The notes: generated from the letters alone by a model not told the origin. A stretch of DNA of 64,000 nt from Procambarus clarkii (GCF_040958095.1 NC_091152.1:20121787-20185786); one strand, 5' to 3'; shown: positions 48,656 through 59,906, counted from the first letter of the stretch. Program-made: numbers and translations.

Positions 48656-49126
48656 TCCCTGTCTCCGAGTCTGTGTCCCTCCTAGCCTCCCTCACAGACC
48701 TAGACGACTCTTACACTGGATTATGTGTCATAATTACATAGAGGCTTTTTAATTTGCTTTTATCCCTTGTGTCTTTATCCTTGAGGTAAAGGCCTGGGTT
48801 AATGTGACAGGTTACGGGCCTCGTGGGACTCCGGCTAATTAGAAACCTTCTGAAAAGGTTTCAAAATTTTGTGAAGAATTGTTTTGGTGAAGAGGGAGTT
48901 CTGTAGCGAGGCGGTCTGGTGTGTGGACTCTGTCTATTTCCTCACTGGTGGGTACTGGGGTAGACAGCTTCTGTCTCCCGTCAACTGGTTGGGAACCTTC
49001 CCTGTCCCCATGGCTCTTGGTACAACCTTGTACCATGCTGAAGCTTCCTGGAACACAAGACGCTAATCAGATTTACTCCAAGGTCCATAATGAGTGGTTC
49101 CCAGTCAATCCTTCCCTGGTTTTGTC
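48656..49126. other. Unassigned sequence
   Basis: About 470 bp. No gene is supported. Short inverted segments occur (AACCTTGTACCATG, AGAAACCTTCTGAAAAGGTTTC). Confidence 0.4.
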
Positions 49127-49140
49127 ATGTGTGTGTGTGT

Positions 49141-49399
<259 letters not shown>

Positions 49400-49434
49400 G
49401 ACACACGAGGGGAGCTGTAGTGGGAGAGAGTAAA

Positions 49435-49545
49435 GCTCTAGGAGTATGATGCCCAACCACAAGACAATCGGGGATTGAACGCCGACCTGCATGAAGCGAG
49501 ACCGTCTTTCTCCCGTCCAGCCCAAGTGGTTGGGCCGAGCTGAAG
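49435..49545 (-). mobile_element. tRNA-like SINE of a second family
   Basis: The minus strand reads GACGGTCTCGCTTCATGCAG and then GTCGGCGTTCAATCCCCGA, a box-B-like segment, followed by GTGGTTGGGC. I associate this sequence type with decapod SINEs. An AGTGGTTGGGC segment also flanks the other side (49524-49535), so the element's ends are partly duplicated. Confidence 0.6.
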
Positions 49546-49892
49546 TATGATTGGAGACCCCAATATCAGAGAAGAAACCAAGGCACACTGGAGTCACTAT
49601 TCCTCAAAGAATTAGATCTTCACCGTCAAGAATCTTCTAGCAAGAAAGATTGTGACGAAAGAAAGATCTGTAGTGACACCATGTCCCTACAGATGCTGTC
49701 TCGCAAGAGAAAGGGAATCCTTACCCTTTGAGCCTGGCTAGTTGAATGTATCCCCTGAAGACCCGTTTCCCAAAGGGGCACTTTGATGGACTTTTTCTAT
49801 TGGGGAAACAGGAGTAGCTTTCATAAGGCCTGTGACTGGAGACTCCTTCGCTACCCACAGTGTTCACACTACATAGCAATTAGAAACGTTCG
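49546..49892. other. Unassigned sequence
   Basis: About 350 bp, no gene or known family. Confidence 0.4.
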
Positions 49893-50393
49893 ATTTTCTT
49901 GACAGTTTATTTACTGTCAAGGTCTCTAAACTGTTTCTACATATAGTGTCAAGGTCTCTAAACTGTTTCTACATATACTGTCAAGGTCTCTAAACTGTTT
50001 CTACATATAGTGTTAAGGTCTCTAAACTGTTTCTACATATAGTGTCAAGGTCTCTAAACTGTTTCTACATATAGTGTCAAGGTCTCTAAACTGTTTCTAC
50101 ATATAGTGTCAAGGTCTCTAAACTGTTTCTACATATAGTGTTAAGGTCTCTAAACTGTTTCTACATATAGTGTCAAGGTCTCTAAACTGTTTCTACATAT
50201 AGTGTCAAGGTCTCTAAACTGTTTCTACATGTAGTGTCAACGTCTCTAAACTGTTTCTACATATACTGTCAACGTCTCTAAACTGTTTCTACATATACTG
50301 TCAACGTCTCTAAACTGTTTCTACATATACTGTCAACGTCTCTAAACTGTTTCTACATATACTGTCAAGGTCTATAAACTGTTTCTTGACAGT
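49893..50393. repeat. 32-bp minisatellite (about 15 copies)
   Basis: Unit TCTCTAAACTGTTTCTACAT plus ATAGTGTCAAGG. Sequence variants are grouped: GTGTCAAGG in the first two thirds, then CTGTCAACG in the last third. The array is bounded by TTGACAGT (49899-49906) on the left and CTTGACAGTAC on the right, which is inverted relative to the ACTGTCAA in the units. Confidence 0.94.
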
Positions 50394-50697
50394 ACATAAC
50401 ATTCTCTGTTAAAGACCGTCCGCTGTATTCTTAGTCGACTTTATGTATTCTTATGGGATTATTTTCTCCCCATTTTCCTGATAGGTTTGTTGAGTTCTAA
50501 ATTCCACGATTCCTTGATTGTTAGAAATGCTTTAACAGTGTCTTTGTGTGTGGTTATGGTGCCTTACGAGAAAGTCATTATACAATTAGAGGAACAATAT
50601 TTTTATGGTGGGGAGGGGGGGGGGAGGTGAGTTATCCTGAGTTAATTCATTGTTGGGTTGTTTCAAGTGATGTTGAGGTCTGAATGGAAAACTGTTG
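50394..50697. other. Unassigned sequence with poly-G
   Basis: About 300 bp; contains a G-rich run near 50611-50626. No gene is seen. Confidence 0.4.
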
Positions 50698-50751
50698 TAA
50701 CCAGACTGCTTCAGGGCTCTGTTCTGGGACTTCTCTCGTTTCCCTTATTCC
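50698..50751 (+). pseudogene. RT domain fragment (QGSVLG motif)
   Basis: The plus strand reads RLLQGSVLGLLSFPLF, resembling the VPQGSVLGPLLFLLF block of non-LTR RTs. The proline and several hydrophobic positions have changed. A (TTCAAA)n hexamer starts 7 bp after the match ends. It is very short, so chance similarity is possible. Confidence 0.42.
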
Positions 50752-50758
50752 AAACAGG

Positions 50759-50793
50759 TTCAAATTCAAATTCAAATTCAAATTCAAATTCAA
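50759..50793. repeat. (TTCAAA)n hexamer repeat
   Basis: Nearly six copies of TTCAAA. Confidence 0.92.
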
Positions 50794-51252
50794 GTGAGTA
50801 CAAAGAACATGAGACTAGTATACAAATATGAAGACAGGAAGGATAGAGGACCATCAGGAAAAAAAAGTCAAAATCAGAATTGCAAATGACGAACAATATT
50901 TGCAATTTTGCAGATAATTTAAACATTAAAGCTGGAAATAAATTCGAATGAGATTCGTGATCGTTACAAGGTGATGTAGATAGGTGATTTAAGTAAGACG
51001 AGTGATTAGGAGATGTAGTTTAATGCTAATTAAGGTGAGATTTAGAGCAATTAAAACAATAACGGCGTTGGCAGACATTATCTTAACAAGATTGAAATTA
51101 GTTTGAACACGAAACGATTCTTAAGGCCTTGGCTAGTCCAAAGGTTTAGGCAAAAACTCAAAGGAAAAATGTACAGAATAAAGAAAACAAGATACAGGGA
51201 TTGGTAACCCTGTATATTCCCTGTATCCCTGTATCCAGTTGACTCACAATGG
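50794..51252. other. AT-rich unassigned sequence
   Basis: About 460 bp with no recognised gene. CCTGTATCCCTGTATCC direct repeats occur near 51216. Confidence 0.4.
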
Positions 51253-51325
51253 ACTTGAGAATGGTCCAGGACGGACCGAAACGTCGCCGTCCCTTTACCT
51301 TGTAGTGTGTGGTCTGGTCAATAAG
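51253..51325 (+). mobile_element. Penelope-like element terminus
   Basis: AATGGTCCAGGACGGACCGA, then AACGTCGCCGTCCCTTTACC and TGTGTGGTCTGGTCAA, match the inverted pair at 23014-23096. The hairpin GGTCC-AGGAC-GGACC directly before GAAAC is conserved between copies. Confidence 0.65.
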
Positions 51326-51520
51326 ATACAGGGATTTATTACGTGAACTAATAAAGCATCTAATAAAAATATTCTATCCCAAGAGTTATCATTCATATCT
51401 CAGTATATAAACATTAACAGTTAACTTTGGTCTCTATTAAAGGCTAAATTATACATACTAGTTTCACCATCAAACTATTCCCACGGCCTTTAACAAGCAT
51501 TAGGCAATATAAGGGCTTCT
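51326..51520. other. AT-rich unassigned sequence
   Basis: Nothing recognised. Confidence 0.4.
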
Positions 51521-51640
51521 TGAGGTTATCTTGAGACGATCCGGCCCGGTCCTCGACCAGGCCTCCACCCCACAGGAAGCAGCCCGTGACAGCTGACTAA
51601 CACCCAGGTACCTATTGTACTGCTAGGCTTCATTTCATTT
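51521..51640 (-). mobile_element. Truncated SINE, minus strand
   Basis: Tail and part of the body: GAGGTTATCTTGAGACGAT, CGGTCCTCGACCAGGCCTCC and ACACCCAGGTACCTATTGTA. The head is missing; the match ends at CTGCTAGGCTT, which then recurs as CTACTGCTAGGCTTAATG a few bases later. Confidence 0.8.
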
Positions 51641-52004
51641 CTACTGCTAGGCTTAATGCCAACTCCTAAATTACTAATTTAATATCATCCTTAAGCTGTC
51701 CCCAAGCCTGTGTGTTGGCACTATTTTGATTCAGCAGTTCAGGTTTGGCCTGGTTACGACAGACACAAAGTGCCTTGAACTCTTACAGAAAGTAGCGAGA
51801 ATATTAATCCTTAAGAACCACAATTACGAAATTAAATAGATTATTTAATTGTAAATAAGATATTTATATCATTAAATTGGATATATATTTTAATAGGATA
51901 TTATTAAATAGGATAAGGGATATTAACACAAATTTTAAACAGTTTAATTATTTTACAGAGACGATAAATAGCATTAATGTTATTGAAACATGTATCATGC
52001 GCCA
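51641..52004. other. AT-rich unassigned sequence
   Basis: About 360 bp of AT-rich DNA with no recognised gene. Confidence 0.4.
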
Positions 52005-53357
52005 TGTTGCCATACGGCATGCGTCGCCACGAATGTTGCCATAATGCGTCGCCACCAATGTTGCCATAATGCGTCGCCACCAATGTTGCCATAATGCGTC
52101 GCCACGAATGTTGCCATAATGCGTCGCCACCAATGTTGCCATAATGCGTCGCCACCAATGTTTCCATAATGCGTCGCCACGAATGTTGCCATAATGCGTC
52201 GCCACGAATGTTGCCATAATGCGTCGCCACCAATGTTGCCATAATGCGTCGCCACGAATGTTGCCATAATGCGTCGCCACCAATGTTGCCATAATGCGTC
52301 GCCACGAATGTTGCCATAATGCGTCGCCACGAATGTTGCCATAATGCGTCGCCATGAATGTTGCCATAATGCGTCGCCACCAATGTTGCCATAATGCGTC
52401 GCCATGAATGTTGCCATAATGCGTCGCACCAATGTTGCCATAATGCGTCGCCATGAATGTTGCCATAATGCGTCGCCACGAATATTGCCATAATGCGTCG
52501 CCATGAATGTTGCCATAATGGGTCGCCACCAATGTTGCCATAATGCGTCGCCATGAATGTTGCCATAATGCGTCGCCACGAATATTGCCATAATGCGTCG
52601 CCATGAATGTTGCCATAATGGGTCGCCACCAATGTTGCCATAATGCGTCGCCATGAATGTTGCCATAATGCGTCGCCACGAATGTTGCCATAATGCGTCG
52701 CCATGAATGTTGCCATAAAGCGTCGCCATGAATGTTGCCATAATGCGTCGCCACGAATGTTGCCATAATGCGTCGCCACGAATGTTGCCATAAGGCGTCG
52801 CCATGAATGTTGCCATAATGCGTCGCCACGAATGTTGCCATAATGCGTCGCCACGAATGTTGCCATAAGGCGTCGCCATGAATATTGCCATAATGCGTTG
52901 CCACGAATGTTGCCATAATGCGTCGCGACGAATGTTGCCATATGGCATGCGTCGCCACCAATGTTGCCATATGGCATGCGTCGCCACGAATGTTGCCATA
53001 AGGCATGCGTCGCCACCAATATTGCCATAAGGCAAGCGTCGCCACGAATATTGCCATAAGGCAAGCGTCGCCACGAATATTGCCATAAGGCATGCGTCGC
53101 CACGAATGTTGACATAAGGCATGCGTCGCCACGAATATTGCCATAAGGCATGCGTCGCCACCAATATTGCCATAAGGCATGCGTCGCCATGAATGTTGAC
53201 ATAAGGCATGCGTTGCCACCAATGTTGCCATAAGGCATGCGTCGGCACCAATGTTGACATAAGGCATGCGTCGCCACCAATGTTGCCATAAGGCACGCGT
53301 CGCCACCAATATTGCCATAAGGCGTCGCCACCAATATTGCCATAAGGCATGCGTCAA
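52005..53357. repeat. 25/29-bp minisatellite, two zones
   Basis: Zone 1 (about 52018-52930) has 25-bp units, TGTTGCCATAATGCG plus TCGCCACGAA or TCGCCACCAA or TCGCCATGAA. Zone 2 (about 52930-53357) has units about 4 bp longer carrying GGCATGCG in place of ATGCG. The last copies at 53320-53340 and the first at 52010 are mixed. Minus-strand frames are open for about 450-490 codons (CGD-type repeats, for example ALWQHSWRR or MATFVATHYG). No protein family is matched. Confidence 0.96.
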
Positions 53358-53914
53358 TAAAGCCGGATAATGGAGGTCCGGTAATAAGAACGTCTCGATG
53401 ATATATAATCCGTTATACCGCACGCCGTCCGTTACTTATACCGAATATAGCGCGCTATATCTCGCTTAACCGAATAGTGTCCGTTACAGGCATACAGATT
53501 GGTAATTATTTTGGTAGCTGGTTATACGGACCAGTGAGAGTGTTTATGCGGACTTGAGTAGCGTTTGTGCGAGTTTACGGCTCAGATGAAGCCATTACGG
53601 ACATGTCCGAACACGGCACCACAAAGAAATCCCTGTTCAAATTTCAAAATTTTTAATTTTCGTATTTTTAAATTTTGAATCCGAATATCGACCGTAGTGT
53701 CCGTTTAACTGATACACGGATGTTACCACAGGGAAGTTAACGGATATCCGGCTCTGGAGCCGGATAGCGGGCCATAGGTACACTACTGAACCGGTTCGGT
53801 CCACAGGTAAGCATCTAGGAGGAGGAAATGTGTAGTTAAGGACTGGAGTTCCGGGTATGGCTTGGATGGGGGCCCACTGGAGGCTGTGGCGGGCCCCAGC
53901 CAGACGTCCCCTTG
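53358..53914. other. CG-containing unassigned sequence, possible transposon remnant
   Basis: About 560 bp with several related CCGTTA/CCGAATA/GTGTCCGTT motifs (near 53410, 53462, 53478, 53700) in both orientations and a CCGGCTCTGGAGCCGG near-palindrome at 53752. This is reminiscent of a pogo/Tigger-type terminal region, but I cannot define ends and see no transposase. Confidence 0.35.
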
Positions 53915-54030
53915 GGGGGGCCACACCACCAGGCTCATGGGCCACACCACCAGGCCCATGGGCCACACCAGCAGGCCCATGGGCCACACCAGCAGGCCCA
54001 TGGGCCACGCCACAAGGGCACTCGGGCCAC
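53915..54030. repeat. 21-bp minisatellite (about 5 copies)
   Basis: Unit close to CCCATGGGCCACACCACCAGG with CAGCAGG variants. CCCATGGG makes each unit palindromic in its core. Confidence 0.88.
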
Positions 54031-54418
54031 ACCACAACCAACCACCACTGGACCTTCGCCCAAACCTCTCCATATCTCTTTGAATCATCATCATCAGAGA
54101 AGGACGTTAAGAACGGATATTTCTCTTGTGTTTGGAGCTGCGTGTGCGTGCGTGCGTGTGTGTGCGTGTGTGTGTGTGTGTGTGTGTGGAGGGGGTCGCT
54201 GGAGGAGAGGGGGGGTATTGCAACACTTGCTCTGCGCACCCCCGTTCGAGGCATTGCCTCAGGGCGCAGACAGTTGCCACACGCCAAGGAGAATTGCCAG
54301 TTTCCTCTTGAGCCTTGGCGGGCGCATCTGTGCATGTCTCCAGTCATTTATAACCCAGTTGGTGAATGGTTTTATGTCGTCCGGGTTGGACGAATGAGGG
54401 AATAGAGGCTAGGGGGAG
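54031..54418. other. Unassigned sequence with short GT tract
   Basis: Contains GTGCGTGCGTGTG and (GT)n at about 54140-54188 and a GC-rich flank. No gene is identified; several open frames overlap here but none resembles a known protein. Confidence 0.4.
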
Positions 54419-54582
<164 letters not shown>

Positions 54583-54654
54583 GGCTAGCATGGCCTCAGG
54601 GTCTCAGTCCCTCTCACAAACACTCTTGCATAGCATATGAGGCACCTCCGTTGC

Positions 54655-55383
54655 TGGTGCTGGTGCTGTGGTTGGTGGTGTGGTTGGTGGTGTGGTTGGT
54701 GGTGTGGTTGGTGGTGTGGTTGGTGGTGTGGTTGGTGATGTGGTTGGTGCTGTGGTTGGTGCTGTGGTTGGTGCTGTGGTTGGTGCTGTGGTTGGTGGTG
54801 TGGTTGGTGGTGTGGTTGGTGGTGTGGTTGGTGCTGTGGTTGGTGGTGTGGTTGGTGGTGGTGTGGTTGGTGGTGTGGTTGGTGGTGTGGCTGGTGGTGT
54901 GGTTGGTGGTGTGGTTGGTGGTGTGGTTGGTGGTATGGTTGGTGCTGTGGTTGGTGGTATGGTTGGTGGTGTGGCTGGTGCTGTGGTTGGTGGTGTGGTT
55001 GATGGTGTGGTTTGTGGTGTGGTTTGTGGTGTGGTTGGTGGTGTGGCTGGTGCTGTGGTTGGTGGTGTGGTTGATGGTGTGGTTTGTGGTGTGGTTTGTG
55101 GTGTGGTTGGTGGTGTGGTTTGTGGTGTGGTTGGTGGTGTGGTTGGTGGTGTGGCTGGTGGTGTGGTTGGTGGTGTGGTTGGTGGTGTGGCTGGTGGTGT
55201 GGTTGGTGGTGTGGTTGGTGGTGTGGTTGGTGGTGTGGTTGGTGGTGGTGTGGTTGGTGGTGGTGTGGTTGGTGGTGGTGTGGTTGGTGGTGGTGTGGTT
55301 GGTGGTGGTGTGGTTGGTGGTGTGGCTGGTGGTGTGGCTGGTGGTGTGGTTGGTGGTGTGGTTGGTGGTGTGGCTGGTGCTGT
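54655..55383. repeat. 12-bp G-rich minisatellite
   Basis: About 60 copies of TGTGGTTGGTGG and variants (GCTGTGG, GGCTGG, GTTTGTGG, and 15-bp forms with an added GGT). The plus strand is almost C-free. Both strands stay open in several frames (VVWLVVWL, GGVVGGVV; HHQPHHQP, TNHTTNHT). Evenly spaced GG doublets make two-layer G-quadruplexes plausible. Confidence 0.95.
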
Positions 55384-55392
55384 ACTGTACTG

Positions 55393-55505
55393 TGCCTGGA
55401 GGCACCATTGATCGAATCAATGGTGAGGGGGTCACGGTACTGTGCAAGTTTGGGGGTGATCCTGGTCGTCATGGGTTCGAATCCTGGTGCGATCACTTAG
55501 AGTTC
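55393..55505 (+). mobile_element. tRNA-like SINE fragment (third type)
   Basis: GTCACGGTACTGTGCAAG is followed after about 25 bp by CATGGGTTCGAATCCTGGTG, a convincing box B, and then GCGATCAC. The ATTGATCGAATCAAT hairpin lies just upstream. The box-A position is imperfect, so it is a candidate tRNA-derived SINE, not a tRNA gene. Confidence 0.55.
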
Positions 55506-55519
55506 TTAGTGATTTATGG

Positions 55520-56108
55520 CTTGCGTGCTCCTGCAGCCTCTCAATATGTAGTTTCTTTCTACACTAAGAAAACAAACATAGGAATGTGCCTCAATGCCAA
55601 CAGTGACTGCCCAGACAGGTACAACAGGAGTGTTGTCAACGCTTACATCAACCGTGCTCTCAGCCACAGCTCAGGATGGAAGCAAGTCGATGAAGAACTC
55701 TGTAGGGTAAGGCAGGTCCTAGTCAACAACGGCTTCTCTTAACGGTTATGTTGAAGGGCGATAGCGAGGTGGTAACTCTCCTGAACACCTGTGTCTCATT
55801 AACAAGACTATGAGTCGACCGTGCTCTCAGCCACAGCTCAGGATGGAAGCAAGTTGACGAAGAACTCTGTAGGGTATGGCAGGTCCTAGTCAACAACGGC
55901 TTCTCCAATGGTTTCGTCGAAGACATCATAAGAAGGAAAGTGAAACGCCATGCAACCTCTGAAGAGTCAACTAACACAACACCTATACCCCCTATTAGAC
56001 TATTTTACAGGAACTTCTCTTCGACGGCTCATAAAACAGAGGAAATGGTCCTGAAAGATATTGTTGATAGGAACGTTATCCCTAAAGACAAAAATCAGAA
56101 GATACAAT
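55520..56108 (+). pseudogene. Penelope-like element ORF, 3' fragment with internal duplication
   Basis: The plus strand reads VVSFYTKKTNIGMCLNAN, then CPDRYNRSVVNAYINRALSH, GWKQVDEELCRVRQVLVNNG and FS, then a stop (55740). After about 77 bp the segment ALSHSSGWKQVDEELCR...NNGFS is repeated (55818-55909) and continues as NGFVEDIIRRKVKRH, then LFYRNFSSTAHKTEE and VLKDIVDRNVIPKDKNQ, to a stop near 56108. This matches the region after the RT core of Penelope-like retroelements (TN.G.CLN...CP.RY...V..AY..RAL.H...W...). There is no RT core, and the GIY-YIG nuclease is missing. A dead, partly duplicated fragment. Confidence 0.8.
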
Positions 56109-56367
56109 AGATAATTTATTTAGTTTCAGAGTCGGGGTTTCCACTGTCTTGCCCTCTAATGGCATGCCTTTTCACAAGGGTGTTAAACACCATTGGTGAC
56201 ATGACACCACTGGTTGACATCTTAGCTCTAACTACCTCGGCTCTATACACACCTCTGGCACGCCTAGAGCCTTGGGTCCTCTAGAGATCTAGCTCTACTA
56301 GGTCCTCTATCTTCAGCATTACGCATTCGTAAGATTCCTTGGACAAATGGTACAAGTGATAGCATTA
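56109..56367. other. Unassigned sequence
   Basis: May include Penelope-like 3' UTR. CCTAGAGCCTTGGGTCCTCT and CTAGAGATCTAGCTCTACTAG form small dyads. No gene. Confidence 0.4.
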
Positions 56368-58275
56368 CTATGGTAGTGTCACTCATCCTGTGAGTGGACA
56401 CACCGCCATAGTGACAGTATTGGGCAGCGTCACTCATCCTGTGAGTGGACACACCGTCATAGTGACGGTATTAGGCAGCGTCACTCATCCTGTGAGTGGA
56501 CACACCGCCATAGTGACAGTATTGGGCAGCGCCACTCATCCTGTGAGTGGACACACCGCCATAGTGACAGTATTGGGCAGCGCCACTCATCCTGTGAGTG
56601 GACACACCGCCATAGTGACAGTATTGGGCAGCGTCACTCATCCTGTGAGTGGACACACCGCCATAGTGACAGTATTGGGCAGCGCCACTCATCCTGTGAG
56701 TGGACACACCGCCATAGTGACAGTACTGGGCAGCGCCACTCATCCTGTGAGTGGACATACCGTCATAGTGACAGTATTGGGCAGCGTCACTCATCCTGTG
56801 AGTGGACACACCGCCATAGTGACAGTATTGGGCAGCGCCACTCATCCTGTGAGTGGACACACCGCCATAGTGACAGTATTGGGCAGCGCCACTCATCCTG
56901 TGAGTGGACACACCGCCATAGTGACAGTATTGGGCAGCGCCACTCATCCTGTGAGTGGACACATCGCCATAGTGACAGTGTTGGGCAGCGCCACTCATCC
57001 TGTGAGTGGACACACCGCCATAGTGACAGTGTTGGGCAGCGTCACTCATCCTGTGAGTGGACACACCGCCATAGTGACAGTATTGGGCAGCGTCACTCAT
57101 CCTGTGAGTGGACACACCGCCATAGTGACAGTATTGGGCAGCGTCACTCATCCTGTGAGTGGACACACCGCCATAGTGACAGTATTGGGCAGCGGCACTC
57201 ATCCTGTGAGTGGACACACCGCCATAGTGACAGTATTGGGCAGCGCCACTCATCTTGTGAGTGGACACACCGCCATAGTGACAGTATTGGGAAGCGTCAC
57301 TCATCCTGTGAGTGGACACACCGCCATAGTGACAGTATTGGGCAGCGCCACTCATCCTGTGAGTGGACACACCGCCATAGTGACAGTATTGGGCAGCACC
57401 ACTCATCTTGTGAGTGGACACACCGCCATAGTGACAGTATTGGGCAGCACCACTCATCCTGTGAGTGGACACACCGCCATAGTGACAGTATTGGGTAGCG
57501 CCACTCATCCTGTGAGTGGACACACCGCCATAGCGACAGTATTGGGCAGCGTCACTCATCCTGTGAGTGGACACACCGCTATAGTGAGAGTATTGGGCAG
57601 CGCCACTCATCCTGTGAGTGGACACACCGCGATAGTGACAGTATTGGGCAGCGCCACTCATCCTGTGAGTGGACACACCGCCATAGTGACAGTATTGGGC
57701 AGCGCCACTCATCCTGTGAGTGGACACACCGCCATAGTGACAGTATTGGGCAGCGCCACTCATCCTGTGAGTGAACACACCGCGATAGTGACAGTATTGG
57801 GCAGCGCCACTCATCCTGTGAGTGGACACACCGCCATAGTGACAGTATTGGGCAGCGCCACTCATCTTGTGAGTGGACACACCGCCATAGTGACAGTATT
57901 GGGCAGCGTCACTCATCCTGTGAGTGGACACACCGCCATAGTGACAGTATTGGCAGCGTCACTCATCCTGTGAGTGGACACACCGCTATAGTGAGAGTAT
58001 TGGGCAGCGCCACTCATCCTGTGAGTGGACACACCGCGATAGTGACAGTATTGGGCAGCGCCACTCATCCTGTGAGTGGACACACCGCCATAGTGACAGT
58101 ATTGGGCAGCGCCACTCATCCTGTGAGTGGACACACCGCCATAGTGACAGTATTGGGCAGCGCCACTCATCCTGTGAGTGGACACACCGCCATAGTGACA
58201 GTATAGGGTAGCGCCACTCATCCTGTGAGTGGACACACCGCCATAGTGACAGTATTGGGCAGCGCCACTCATCCT
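56368..58275. repeat. 51-bp minisatellite (about 37 copies)
   Basis: Each unit runs through CACTCATCCTGTGAGTG, GACACACCGCCATAGTGAC and AGTATTGGGCAGCGC. CACTCA and TGAGTG are exact inverted repeats around TCCTG. Since 51 is 17 codons, a plus frame is open for 527 codons (56390-57973, repeat SGHTAIVTVLGSATHPV). It is broken by a one-base deletion near 57950 and by TAG at 58204. Variants include nonsynonymous (GCC/GTC, CCT/CTT, ACC/ATC) as well as synonymous changes, with no clear bias, so I do not call it a gene. Confidence 0.96.
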
Positions 58276-58276
58276 G

Positions 58277-58433
58277 AGGGGCTGACTGAAGGGAAGGCTG
58301 AAGGCTGACTGATATAAGACTGAAGGCTGACTGAGATAAGACTGAGGGCTGACTGAGATAAGACTGAGATAAGACTGAGATAAGACTGAGGGGTGACTGA
58401 GGGAAGACTAAAGGCTGACTGAGGGCAAGACTG
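58277..58433. repeat. Irregular GACTGA-type minisatellite
   Basis: About 8 imperfect units related to GGCTGACTGAGATAAGACTG. Units with and without GGCTGACTGA alternate. Divergent. Confidence 0.82.
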
Positions 58434-58716
58434 AAGGGGGGGAAGCTTGCGGCTGTTCCCCTCAGCCCTCACAAAGGCTTGTCTCATCTCCTTTAAGTCT
58501 GACGGCTGTAATATGCTCCCTTCACTAATATTTCATGATGGTAAACTCCTATGCCCTCAAGCGCTCTTCTTCAAAATAAAGAATTAAGCTGGAAATTCAG
58601 CACATTACAGTGATTATTTCGGCTCGGTGTCGAAATTTTTGTACAACATTCCTTTCGGGTATTGCGAAATGCATTTGCAAAATGAACGTAAAAAAACTCA
58701 TTCATATTGTAAATGG
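58434..58716. other. Unassigned sequence
   Basis: No recognised gene or repeat. Confidence 0.4.
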
Positions 58717-58756
58717 TATATATATGTATATATGTATATATGTATATATGTATATG
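58717..58756. repeat. (TATATATG)n
   Basis: About five copies of an 8-bp unit. Confidence 0.88.
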
Positions 58757-58837
58757 ATGGAAAAATTTATTATTTAATTGGATAGAAAGGATTGGATATT
58801 TTTTTTTGTGATTTTTTTAATTGTTGTTAGTTATGAG

Positions 58838-59906
58838 TTGTGGTAGTTAGGTGTGGTGATAGCTACCTAGCAGCTAGGTGTGGTGGTAGCTACCTAGCAG
58901 CTAGGTGTGGTGGTAGCTAGGTGTGGTGGTAGCCACCTAGCAGCTAGGTGTGGTGGTAGCTACCTAGCAGCTAGGTGTGGTGGTAGCTAGGTGTGGTGGT
59001 AGCTACCTAGCAGCTAGGTGTGGTGATAGCTACCTAGCAGCTAGGTGTGGTGGTAGCTAGGTGTGGTGGTAGCTACCTAGCAGCTAGGTGTGGTGATAGC
59101 TACCTAGCAGCTAGGTGTGGTGGTAGCTAGGTGTGGTGGTAGCTACCTAGCAGCTAGGTGTGGTGGTAGCTAGGTGTGGTGGTAGCTACCTAGCAGCTAG
59201 GTGTGGTGGTAGCTAGGTGTGGTGGTAGCTACCTAGCAGCTAGGTGTGGTGGTAGCTAGGTGTGGTGGTAGCCACCTAGCAGCTAGGTGTGGTGGTAGCT
59301 AGGTGTGGTGGTAGCCACCTAGCAGCTAGGTGTGGTGGTAGCTAGGTGTGGTGGTAGCTACCTAGCAGCTAGGTGTGGTGGTAGCCACCTAGCAGCTAGG
59401 TGTGGTGGTAGCTAGGTGTGGTGGTAGCCACCTAGCAGCTAGGTGTGGTGGTAGCTACCTAGCAGCTAGGTGTGGTGGTAGCTAGGTGTGGTGGTAGCTA
59501 CCTAGCAGCTAGGTGTGGTGATAGCTACCTAGCAGCTAGGTGTGGTGGTAGCTAGGTGTGGTGGTAGCTACCTAGCAGCTAGGTGTGGTGATAGCTACCT
59601 AGCAGCTAGGTGTGGTGGTAGCTAGGTGTGGTGGTAGCTACCTAGCAGCTAGGTGTGGTGGTAGCTAGGTGTGGTGGTAGCTACCTAGCAGCTAGGTGTG
59701 GTGGTAGCCACCTAGCAGCTAGGTGTGGTGGTAGCCACCTAGCAGCTAGGTGTGGTGGTAGCCACCTAGCAGCTAGGTGTGGTGGTAGCCACCTAGCAGC
59801 TAGGTGTGGTGGTAGCTACCTAGCAGCTAGGTGTGGTGGTAGCTACCTAGCAGCTAGGTGTGGTGGTAGCCACCTAGCAGCTAGGTGTGGTGGTAGCTAG
59901 GTGTGA
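58838..59906. repeat. 27/16-bp minisatellite
   Basis: Alternates a 27-bp unit (GCTAGGTGTGGTGGTAGCTA plus CCTAGCA) with a 16-bp short form (GCTAGGTGTGGTGGTA). GCTAGGT and ACCTAGC are inverted repeats, and GGTAGCTACC is a perfect palindrome; a GGTAGCCACC variant breaks it in some copies. Long and short units form larger composite repeats of about 70-97 bp. The array ends exactly at the half palindromic element. Confidence 0.95.

Noticed and set aside
51904-53423. Minus-strand frames of 451-491 codons over the 25-bp array
   Set aside because: Three parallel frames with the same cyclic peptide; by-product of the array.
56368-58275. CRISPR array
   Set aside because: Units are directly contiguous with no unique spacers. 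The same holds for all other arrays here, and the window is eukaryotic in character.
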